In this document: positions 1-5,994 of the stretch, in pieces
Position numbering within the stretch: the stretch's first letter is position 1
How the letters are laid out: every line of letters starts with the position of its first letter
Source of the DNA: Bacteriovoracaceae bacterium
GTDB taxonomy: Bacteria > Bdellovibrionota > UBA1018
Reading direction: 5' to 3'
DNA: 9,260 nucleotides
NCBI GenBank assembly: GCA_947500275.1
Contig: CANMSW010000080.1
Location: forward strand, 1 to 9,260
The notes under the pieces: generated by a model
What the model saw: the letters and a program-made list of their open reading frames with translations, nothing else
Told to the model about the DNA's origin: nothing
Database searches by the model: none
Position numbers and translations under genes: made by a program

Positions 1-47
1 AAATGAAATCCGAATTGAGTCTTGCCGACTCAAAAAACCGGGAATAA
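1..47 (+). CDS. Possible 3' end of an upstream gene (partial)
   Basis: The window opens in a short open frame that ends with TAA at 45-47; its last residues would read MKSELSLADSKNRE. A second frame is also open from the edge and ends with TGA at 59-61, which would overlap the protease ATG at 58 as ATGA. Only about 15 to 20 codons are visible, so neither composition nor homology can decide between them. Either way the upstream gene would lie on the same strand and within about 10 bases of the protease start, which would fit an operon. No function can be given. Confidence 0.3.
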   Translation, partial: MKSELSLADSKNRE

Positions 48-57
48 ATCTGGAGGC

Positions 58-1173
58 ATGAGAACTCATCGGTTCAAGCTTCCCGTCATTGTCGCACTGA
101 CTCTCATTTCCCAAGTCTGGACCAAGCCACTCCTCCCCCCGGCTTTCGCGAACGCGCCCGTTCAGACCCTGGTCAACCTCCCGGATCTGGTCGAAAAAGT
201 CCTTCCCGGCGTCGTGAACATCAGTACGACCACTGTGATCGAACAACGGTTCAGTGGAATGGACGATTTCATGAACTTTTGGGGCATCCCGAGCGAGTAC
301 AAAAGCTCGTCCTTGGGAACGGGCTTCCTCCTCGATAAAGACGGCTACGTGATGACCAACAACCACGTCATCGAGAATGCGACCGAAGTGGTCGTCACCC
401 TTCAGGACAAGCGCCAACTGGAAGCCCGCATCGTTGGAAAAGACGCCAGGATGGACTTAGCACTCTTAAAACTGAGGACCGAAACAGGATCCGTTCCTCC
501 TCGCCTCATTCCCGTTCCTTTCGGGGATTCAGATGCCGTCCGAATCGCTGAGCCTGTCTTCGCAGTCGGAAACCCGTTCGGACTGCAACACACTGTCACG
601 ACTGGCATTATCAGTGCGAAAAATCGGACGATCGGAGTCGGACCCTTCGACAACTTCCTTCAGACCGATGCGTCGATCAACCCCGGGAACAGCGGGGGCC
701 CTCTCTTCAACTTCAAGGGAGAGGTCATCGGCATCAACACGATGATCTTCTCGAAAACAGGACAAAGCGGCGGACTAGGCTTCGCTATCCCCGCGAACGA
801 AGCGAAAGCCATTCTGGGCGATCTCAAGAAATACGGACGCGTTCCCCGACCCTGGCTTGGGGTTCGCATTCAAACCGTGACACCCCAACTCGCACGTGTA
901 TATCAACTACCGGTTCGGGAAGGGGTCGTAATCTATGGAATGGTTCGAGGGGCTCCTGCTGTCGAGAGCGGCCTCAAGAATGGCGATATCATCACGCAAG
1001 TCAACGGGGCCCCAGTGAAGGAAACCCTTGAGATGGAGCGGGAGCTTCTTCGTCAAAAGCCAAAAAGTGCGATTCAACTCACGGTCCAAAGAGGTCCACG
1101 AGCCCTCAAAGTGCAGGTTCAGCTCGAGGAACTGCCTAGACAGATTGACGAACTGCCCCAAGGCGTGCTCTGA
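58..1173 (+). CDS. htrA: HtrA/Deg-family periplasmic serine protease with one PDZ domain
   Basis: An envelope quality-control protease of the trypsin-like HtrA family, expected to degrade or sense misfolded proteins outside the inner membrane. With the ATG at 58 the product has 371 residues. It begins with a signal peptide: basic MRTHRFK, a hydrophobic stretch at about 8-21, and a likely cleavage near AFANA at 29-33. The triad is complete: His103 in NNHVIE, Asp133 in RMDLALLK and Ser212 in NPGNSGGP. A single PDZ domain covers roughly 273-360, starting at RPWLGVRI. One PDZ is the DegS or cyanobacterial HhoA layout; DegP and DegQ have two. A TTG at 22 would add 12 residues ahead of the basic n-region, so I prefer ATG58, although the GGAGG just before it is unusually close. 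The next gene follows after 28 bases. Sure of the family, unsure which subgroup. Confidence 0.93.
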   Translation: MRTHRFKLPVIVALTLISQVWTKPLLPPAFANAPVQTLVNLPDLVEKVLPGVVNISTTTVIEQRFSGMDDFMNFWGIPSEYKSSSLGTGFLLDKDGYVMTNNHVIENATEVVVTLQDKRQLEARIVGKDARMDLALLKLRTETGSVPPRLIPVPFGDSDAVRIAEPVFAVGNPFGLQHTVTTGIISAKNRTIGVGPFDNFLQTDASINPGNSGGPLFNFKGEVIGINTMIFSKTGQSGGLGFAIPANEAKAILGDLKKYGRVPRPWLGVRIQTVTPQLARVYQLPVREGVVIYGMVRGAPAVESGLKNGDIITQVNGAPVKETLEMERELLRQKPKSAIQLTVQRGPRALKVQVQLEELPRQIDELPQGVL

Positions 1174-1201
1174 ACGCAGTCAACCCAAGAGGAGTCGTCC
1201 C

Positions 1202-1876
1202 ATGAGTTCAGTAGCCACTCTCGAGCGCCGTAAAGCCACCAACTTGCCCACCAAGTCGAGCGAACTCCCTCAGGACTTCCTTCAAATGGTTCGCGAGGTC
1301 CTGACCGCCCACTTTGACGAAGGCCTGAAGGCCCTTTCGACCCCTGAGCTCTGTAAAGAAGCACGCTTTGAAGTTTCCGGATCGATCTGGCCCAACGAAC
1401 TCATCTTGAGCGCATCCATCCAGGGCGAAGGCTCGATGAACGCTACGACGGTCCATGCAAGTGTCGACTTCGACCCGAAAGCAAGCTCTCCGACCCTTCA
1501 GGATCTCCTCAACCAGTGTGTGGACGCGATTGGCGGCGGATTCGAGAATCTTTTCGGCAACCGCGACAAGGCTCACCTCGAGAAAATCGCGCACGGATCC
1601 TTAGCCGATTGGGAGGATGTCCCGTTTGATTGGACACGAACCGAGGTTGAGAAAAAATCCGTTTGGATTCGAATGGATAAAGCCAATCTTACCCTCGACA
1701 AAATGGCCGATGATTGGCTTTCCAAAAACGACCCCGAATTCAAACAAGGGGCTGAGGAAGAACAGTCGGAAACCGCAGAACTTTTCGTGACCGGACCAAA
1801 AGACCGCACTCCAAGCGGAAACACGAGCGGAGGCTCGTTCGGGTCCGGCGGGGGCAGCGGCCCAATCAAGCATTAG
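1202..1876 (+). CDS. Unrecognised cytoplasmic protein downstream of the protease
   Basis: The product has 224 residues that I do not recognise. The frame is open further upstream, into the protease gene, but ATG1202 has a good ribosome site (AAGAGGAG at 1187-1194, seven bases away), so I choose it. There is no signal peptide or membrane segment. Residues about 20-180 look like one folded, mixed alpha/beta domain, with amphipathic stretches such as LPQDFLQMVREVL and patterned strands around FEVSGSIW and LILSASIQG. The end is different: an acidic EEEQSE stretch, then a Gly/Ser-rich flexible tail (about 200-224) ending in PIKH. It sits 28 bases after the protease and before a strong terminator, so the two are probably co-transcribed. 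That context hints at a stress or envelope link but proves nothing. Codon use resembles the neighbours. Confidence 0.85.
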   Translation: MSSVATLERRKATNLPTKSSELPQDFLQMVREVLTAHFDEGLKALSTPELCKEARFEVSGSIWPNELILSASIQGEGSMNATTVHASVDFDPKASSPTLQDLLNQCVDAIGGGFENLFGNRDKAHLEKIAHGSLADWEDVPFDWTRTEVEKKSVWIRMDKANLTLDKMADDWLSKNDPEFKQGAEEEQSETAELFVTGPKDRTPSGNTSGGSFGSGGGSGPIKH

Positions 1877-1887
1877 AATCTACCGCA

Positions 1888-1933
1888 GGGGGTTCGTCGA
1901 TCCTCTCCACGGAGACTATCGACCCTAGCCCCC
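1888..1933. other. Imperfect intergenic stem-loop
   Basis: Three nested complementary segments lie between the unknown gene and the terminator. GGGGG at 1888-1892 can pair with CCCCC at 1929-1933, GTCGAT at 1896-1901 with ATCGAC at 1918-1923, and TCTC at 1904-1907 with GAGA at 1912-1915. The segments are separated by small internal loops. No T-tract follows, so it is not a terminator on its own. It may protect the 3' end of the upstream transcript or belong to a dispersed palindromic repeat family; neither can be decided from one copy. Confidence 0.35.
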
Positions 1934-1960
1934 CGGCCTCAAGGTCGGCGAAAGTCGAAA

Positions 1961-1995
1961 AAAAGGACCCAGAAGCAAAGCTTCTCGGTCCTTTT
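1961..1995. terminator. Bidirectional intrinsic terminator between convergent genes
   Basis: AAAAGGACC at 1961-1969 pairs with GGTCCTTTT at 1987-1995. After one C-C mismatch, AGAAGC at 1971-1976 pairs with GCTTCT at 1980-1985 around an AAA loop. The flanking A-run on the left (about 1958-1964) and T-rich run on the right (1992-2002) give a U-tract in both directions. It therefore ends transcripts from the protease operon on the + strand and, after the stop at 2022, from the lysine-rich gene on the - strand. Confidence 0.88.
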
Positions 1996-2021
1996 CTCTT
2001 TTGAATCAAAACTCGAATGAC

Positions 2022-2984
2022 TTAGAAGCCTTCGCCTTCTTCGTCAAAATCGCGGCGGATCGTGTCGATGATGTTCTCTACGTTTTCGCCACCTTCACCC
2101 TCGAATTCATCCGAAGACTCGTCGAGATCGAGGTCGATGATCACTTTTGCGAATTCTTTTTCGGATGCCAAGTCACCGCGAATCGCTTCGATGTATTTTT
2201 CAGGGTACTTCGATACCAGTTCTTCGATGAAGCCAATCAAGCGGTTCTCGGAAAGGATCTTTTCCTTGTTCTTAATCCGGCGCCAGTTCTTGATATAGTG
2301 CATGCGGCAATATGGCCCGGTCGTCGCCATGTTCTCGCAAGCCACTTCACGGCAGGAATCGCCCAGTCCGTGCGCGGTCAGTCCCGAACCCGCCTTAGAG
2401 ACGGCCTTCTTCACAGGCTTTGAAGTTTTAGCTACAATCGCGGATCCAGCCGCTTTGGGCGCTGCCGCCGCTGCTGGAGACGAAGGGCCCTTCGCTGCTT
2501 GTGCGACCGGAGCCGACTTCGGAGCCGCAGCAACTTCCTTCTTCGCTTCTGGCTTCTTCGTTTCCACTTTCTTGGCTTCAACCTTTTTGGCTTCCGGCTT
2601 TGCTGGTGTTTTCACGGCGGCGGTTCCTTTTGTCGGAGTTTTTCCGCCGAGCAAGTTCTTCAAGGTTGAGACGATTTTGTTATTGGGTTGCGCTTTCGCA
2701 GCTTGAGACTTCGGGGCCGCCACTTTCGGAGCGGGAGTTTTACCCGAGGCGACTTTCTTGCCCGCATGTTTTTCAGGCTTTCGCGCTGCCAATTGCACGC
2801 GGCCTGCATCGGTCCCTTTGGACTTCGCTGATTTTACTGCCACTGACTTCACTGCTGCCTTCTTCGCAGAGGCTTTAGCGTCATTCTTCAAAACTTTTTG
2901 TTTTTTCGAACTGGCGGGGCTCACCGGGGCTCCTTCGTTTAATCCGCTTCGAACGGGACCTCGCCCATCAGTGGGAAGGTTCAT
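2022..2984 (-). CDS. Lys/Ala/Pro-rich protein with C-x4-C-x9-C-x2-H motif and acidic tail
   Basis: The product has 320 residues from the ATG at 2984. The first two thirds are low-complexity and strongly basic, rich in Lys, Ala and Pro, with runs such as KASAKKAAVK and four EAKK-type repeats. The composition recalls linker-histone (H1-like) tails of bacteria. From about residue 200 a folded part begins, with Cys211, Cys216, Cys226 and His229 arranged as C-x4-C-x9-C-x2-H, then YIKNWRRIKNKEKI. This resembles a short zinc-binding motif ending in C-x2-HY seen in some phage and bacterial nucleic-acid proteins. A helical region (IEELVSKYPEKYIEAI) follows, and the last 45 residues or so are very acidic. 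A nucleic-acid or chromosome role is inference. The frame is open to 3179, but that would run into nagA; no start has a convincing ribosome site, so the N-terminus is uncertain. Confidence 0.85.
   Translation of the reverse strand: MNLPTDGRGPVRSGLNEGAPVSPASSKKQKVLKNDAKASAKKAAVKSVAVKSAKSKGTDAGRVQLAARKPEKHAGKKVASGKTPAPKVAAPKSQAAKAQPNNKIVSTLKNLLGGKTPTKGTAAVKTPAKPEAKKVEAKKVETKKPEAKKEVAAAPKSAPVAQAAKGPSSPAAAAAPKAAGSAIVAKTSKPVKKAVSKAGSGLTAHGLGDSCREVACENMATTGPYCRMHYIKNWRRIKNKEKILSENRLIGFIEELVSKYPEKYIEAIRGDLASEKEFAKVIIDLDLDESSDEFEGEGGENVENIIDTIRRDFDEEGEGF
2538..2597 (-). repeat. Four tandem 15-base units encoding (P/V)E(A/T)KK
   Basis: Four in-frame 15-base units lie at 2538-2552, 2553-2567, 2568-2582 and 2583-2597. 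On the minus strand, in reading order, they encode PEAKK, VEAKK, VETKK and PEAKK. The units differ at several bases, so the array is old or has been kept for its amino-acid pattern. Such short-period units can expand or contract by slippage and would change the length of the basic linker without breaking the frame. Confidence 0.8.
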
Positions 2985-3081
2985 CGGTTTTCGACCGCTC
3001 GGAAGGGGGTTCGCGTCGACAGAAATGCCCGCCGAAGGAAAACTCACTTTCCGAAGAAATTCGAAGTGATAGACTGTTGGG

Positions 3082-4131
3082 GTGCCACGCTCCAAAAAGA
3101 CCGTCAAGGGCAAACTCCTCACCCGCTCGCCGGGACTCATCGACCTCCACTTCCATGGAGCGTTCGGCGTCGACCTCATGGTGGCGACTGCTTCGGACTT
3201 AGAAAGAATGGCGATGGGGCTTTATCACGCCGGACTCGATGGATTCTGCGCCACCACTCTTTCCGAAGAGCGCCGTCCCCTCCTCGATTCCGTAAGCCGC
3301 CTCGGTGACTGGATCGCCTCACTGCCTCCGCGCGGCCGGGAGGACCTCGCCCGCCCTTTGGGAATTCACTTGGAAGGCCCATTTTTGAGCCGAGATGCTC
3401 GCGGAGCGCATCCATCGGGTGCCGTCCGTCCCCTTGAAAAGAAAGAACTTCTGGAACTCTGGGACGCCTCCCGCGGGACTTTAAAAATTCTCACCGTCGC
3501 GCCCGAGGAACTCAGTCCGTCGACGCTGAAATGGCTCGCGAACTGGAGCCGCGAGCGAAAACACGTCGTTCTTTCAGCCGGACACTCCCGCGCCACGTCA
3601 GCCCAAGGCACCCATGCGTTCAACTCAGGATTTACGGCAGTGACGCATGCCTGGAATGCGATGGCCTTCCATCAGCGTGAGCCCGGCCTCTTAGGGGCGG
3701 CGCTCGGCCGCCCGGGCGTTCACGTGGAGCTCATAGGGGACGGAGTGCATGTTGCCCCCGAGGTGGTGCGCTGGACGTGTCGCCTCCACCGGGAAATCTG
3801 CTGGGTTTCCGACTGCACCCCAGCAGCAGGCACAAAAAAGGGGACAGACTCCGCCTTCGGACCGCTGCGCGTGCGCCTCCAAGACGGCGCAAGCCGCCTC
3901 CCGGATGGGAGCCTGGCTGGCGGCGGAAAACTCCTCCCCGAATCCCTTCGGGCTTGGGTCGAAGGAGAGCTCCAGAGCGATCCAGCCTTGAGTGCTCGCT
4001 CGGTCCTTTCCCAACACCTTCGTTATGGAACGGAAGAACCCCTTCGAGCTCTGGGGCTTCGCTGGAAGGGCCCGAGGCCAAAGCGCCTGATTTGGCGCAG
4101 GGACCCGAGCGTCCTCTCGTTCGAAACTTAA
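3082..4131 (+). CDS. nagA: N-acetylglucosamine-6-phosphate deacetylase, shortened N-terminus
   Basis: An amidohydrolase-fold enzyme that would remove the acetyl group from N-acetylglucosamine-6-phosphate, giving glucosamine-6-phosphate for amino-sugar recycling or use of wall material and chitin. It has 349 residues. Active-site signatures are in order: HxH at His23/His25 (GLIDLHFHG), metal ligand Glu98 in HLEGPF, His168 in GHSRAT, His189 in THAWNAM, His223 in GDGVHV and catalytic Asp244 in SDCTPAAG. The HxH motif normally lies about 55-60 residues in; here it is at 23, so most of the N-terminal beta part is missing. The start is GTG3082 because an in-frame TAG stands at 3070-3072. There is no clear ribosome site. 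It is divergent from the lysine-rich gene, and no other amino-sugar gene is visible. Other cyclic amidohydrolases are less likely given the motif set. Confidence 0.9.
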   Translation: MPRSKKTVKGKLLTRSPGLIDLHFHGAFGVDLMVATASDLERMAMGLYHAGLDGFCATTLSEERRPLLDSVSRLGDWIASLPPRGREDLARPLGIHLEGPFLSRDARGAHPSGAVRPLEKKELLELWDASRGTLKILTVAPEELSPSTLKWLANWSRERKHVVLSAGHSRATSAQGTHAFNSGFTAVTHAWNAMAFHQREPGLLGAALGRPGVHVELIGDGVHVAPEVVRWTCRLHREICWVSDCTPAAGTKKGTDSAFGPLRVRLQDGASRLPDGSLAGGGKLLPESLRAWVEGELQSDPALSARSVLSQHLRYGTEEPLRALGLRWKGPRPKRLIWRRDPSVLSFET

Positions 4132-4145
4132 CCCCACCTGCCAGG

Positions 4146-4175
4146 TTGACCAGAAGTCCCAAAAACAGCTAAGGT
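4146..4175 (+). promoter_or_regulatory. Candidate promoter for the yceD-fab cluster
   Basis: TTGACC at 4146-4151 matches five of six bases of the sigma-70 -35 box. Eighteen bases later TAAGGT at 4170-4175 is a poor -10 box (three of six). The ATG of yceD is only ten bases further on, so the transcript would have almost no leader. AAGG at 4171-4174 could instead serve as the ribosome site, and the two roles would conflict. The promoter may also lie inside nagA. Confidence 0.25.
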
Positions 4176-4185
4176 CCGCCCCAAT

Positions 4186-4878
4186 ATGCGGATTAATTGG
4201 TTTGAGATTTCCCCAGACGGCACCGAGTTCCACTTCGATCAGTCGGAGGCTTGGTTAGTACGTGCTATCGAACGCCTCGATGAAACAGACGACAGCCCCG
4301 AAGAAAAGGCCCGTCGCAACCGCGAAGAATTGAAATCGCCCGCTGCACAAGCTGCGGCTCGCGCCACCAGCTTGGCAAACCCAAGCCGCACGGTCGACGC
4401 TTCCTACTCCTTCCGCAAAGTGGACGACGTTGTTGTGGCCAATGGACACATCGACTCGAAAGTCCGTCTCGTGTGCAGCCGCTGCGCGAACTATTTCGAC
4501 CTCACCGTACACCCTCAGTTTTCAGCGCTCTTTTGTCGGGACCCGGCCATGGCCGGAATCGCTCACTTTCAAGAGGGCGGAAAACCAGCAGGCCAAAACT
4601 CAGGCTACGCCCGGCATGAGCATGACTCGAACGCCGATGAAGAAGTCGAAGCCGGAAAAGATCTCGATATTACTTACCTCTCGGGCGAGCACATTGATCT
4701 CGCTGAATTCACTACCGAACAGATTCAACTGCAGCTCCCTTTTCAACCCCTCTGCAAAGAAGACTGTAAAGGGCTGTGTTCGAACTGTGGAACGGACTTG
4801 AACGTGGGCCGCTGCGTTTGCTCGAAAATTTCAGCAACGCATCCCTTCGCTTCTTTGGCTCAAATCAAATTGAACTAG
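4186..4878 (+). CDS. yceD: YceD/DUF177 family protein (23S rRNA accumulation)
   Basis: Family members (DUF177) affect accumulation of large-subunit rRNA and are usually encoded next to rpmF and the fatty-acid genes. The product has 230 residues, longer than the roughly 170 of E. coli. It shows the Cys pair C97-S-R-C100 of the central strand region and the signature near the end: Cys190-x3-Cys194-x3-Cys198-x2-Cys201 in CKEDCKGLCSNCG, followed by TDLN and a CVC. These cysteines probably bind zinc. Between the two Cys groups (about 119-158) lies an extra stretch rich in Gly, His, Asp and Glu that accounts for some of the added length. ATG4186 is chosen for its position after the nagA stop. Next comes fabH, 63 bases on, with no rpmF or plsX between. 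Confidence 0.9.
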   Translation: MRINWFEISPDGTEFHFDQSEAWLVRAIERLDETDDSPEEKARRNREELKSPAAQAAARATSLANPSRTVDASYSFRKVDDVVVANGHIDSKVRLVCSRCANYFDLTVHPQFSALFCRDPAMAGIAHFQEGGKPAGQNSGYARHEHDSNADEEVEAGKDLDITYLSGEHIDLAEFTTEQIQLQLPFQPLCKEDCKGLCSNCGTDLNVGRCVCSKISATHPFASLAQIKLN

Positions 4879-4941
4879 TCAGACTCAACCGAGGAATCCT
4901 CGTTCAACTCAAATCTTGGCAATCCGGAAAGACCTCTCTTC

Positions 4942-5967
4942 ATGATGACTCCCCCATCCGGCATTTCCCTTCCGTTTGCTGCTCGCATCACTGGGACAGG
5001 AGCAGCACATCCTGAGGGCGTTCTCACCAACGACGACCTCTCCCAGCGAATTGAAACGAATGACGAGTGGATCCGCGAGCGAACGGGGATCCGCGAGCGT
5101 AGGATTTCAAAACCGGGACTCGAGAGTGAATACAATTCCTCCCTGGGAACGCGCGCTGCCCTGAAAGCCCTCGAAATGGCGGGCAAAAACCCGGAAGATA
5201 TTGACGCCATTTTGGTCGCTACTTGCACGCCGGACACGCTCATTCCCTCGACGGCTTGCTGGATCCAGCAGAAACTCGGCGCGCACCGCGCTTGGGCGAT
5301 GGATATCAACGCGGCCTGCTCGGGCTTCGTGTACGCGGTATCCGTCGCAAACCAGTATATCAGCACCGGACTCTACAAAACGGTTCTCGTGATTGGCTCT
5401 GAAACTTTGAGCTCGTTCACGAACTGGAACGACCGCGGCTCCTGTATTTTATTCGGTGACGGAGCCGGCGCCGCTGTGATTGAGCAGGTTCCATCCAACT
5501 CCCCTCGCCGCATTCTTTCCACCCACATGAAATCGGACGGCAGACTCTGGGATCTTTTCCACATCGTCTCGGGCGGCTCCCGCCAAGAGACCACGCCTGA
5601 GATGCATTTGTCGGCCCTGGATAAGATGCAGATGAAGGGACCTGAGATTTTCAAAGTTGCCGTGAAGACTTTGGCGGAATTCGCAGTCGAAGCGCTTCAG
5701 GCCAATGGCCTATCCGCCGGACAACTCGATTGGGCCATCCCCCATCAAGCAAATTTGCGGATCATCGAAGCCGTCGCAAGGCGGCTGGACCTGCCGATGG
5801 AAAAAGTCATCGTCAATATCGAACGCTACGGAAACACTTCCTCGGCAACGGTTCCCACGGCTTTTGACGAAGCCGTACGTGACGGACGGATCCGTGAAGG
5901 TCAGACCGTTTTATTTGACGTATTCGGCGCTGGACTTACTTACGGCAGCGCCCTCATTCGCTGGTGA
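4942..5967 (+). CDS. fabH: 3-oxoacyl-ACP synthase III
   Basis: FabH starts fatty-acid synthesis by condensing an acyl-CoA primer (often acetyl-CoA) with malonyl-ACP; it is a cytoplasmic thiolase-fold enzyme. The product has 341 residues. The catalytic triad is complete: Cys126 in NAACSGF, His268 in PHQAN and Asn298 in ERYGNTSS. Other family marks are NDEWIRERTGIRERR near the N-terminus, LFGDGAGAAV and the C-terminal FGAGLTYGSALIRW. It is slightly longer than the E. coli enzyme (317), mainly at the N-terminus and in the loop around 185-220. Two ATG codons stand side by side at 4942 and 4945 with only a weak GGAAAG at 4926-4931, so the exact start is open. fabD follows after 27 bases. Whether the primer is acetyl or a branched acyl group cannot be read from the sequence. 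Confidence 0.96.
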   Translation: MMTPPSGISLPFAARITGTGAAHPEGVLTNDDLSQRIETNDEWIRERTGIRERRISKPGLESEYNSSLGTRAALKALEMAGKNPEDIDAILVATCTPDTLIPSTACWIQQKLGAHRAWAMDINAACSGFVYAVSVANQYISTGLYKTVLVIGSETLSSFTNWNDRGSCILFGDGAGAAVIEQVPSNSPRRILSTHMKSDGRLWDLFHIVSGGSRQETTPEMHLSALDKMQMKGPEIFKVAVKTLAEFAVEALQANGLSAGQLDWAIPHQANLRIIEAVARRLDLPMEKVIVNIERYGNTSSATVPTAFDEAVRDGRIREGQTVLFDVFGAGLTYGSALIRW

Positions 5968-5994
5968 TATCACTTACGTTTTAGGAGACTCGTG

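Noticed and set aside
1028..1201. Upstream extension of the unknown gene into the protease gene
   Set aside because: The frame is open by chance opposite the PDZ-coding region. ATG1202 has a well-placed AAGAGGAG, and the upstream residues are Arg/Ser-rich shadow sequence.
2001..2706. Long plus-strand ORFs opposite the lysine-rich gene
   Set aside because: They run antisense to a gene with clear biased composition and a Cys/His motif. They are rich in Phe, Ala and Thr as expected of antisense frames over Lys/Ala/Glu codons, and have no ribosome sites.
2985..3179. Extension of the minus-strand lysine-rich ORF across the start of nagA
   Set aside because: The frame is open to 3179, but the added residues have a different composition and would overlap about 100 bases of nagA coding sequence including the HxH motif. 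The ATG at 2984 leaves a normal divergent intergenic region.
4083..4098. GCGCC/GGCGC hairpin near the end of nagA
   Set aside because: It lies inside coding sequence, has only five pairs and no following T-tract, so it is not a terminator.
3691..4233. Long minus-strand ORFs (up to 180 codons) over nagA
   Set aside because: They are shadow frames of a gene with complete NagA active-site motifs in the plus frame; they show no recognisable motif of their own.
5069..5099. Perfect 13-base direct repeat (GGATCCGCGAGCG) with an 18-base period
   Set aside because: It encodes the conserved FabH segment IRERTGIRER, so the repeat is explained by the protein sequence rather than a DNA element.
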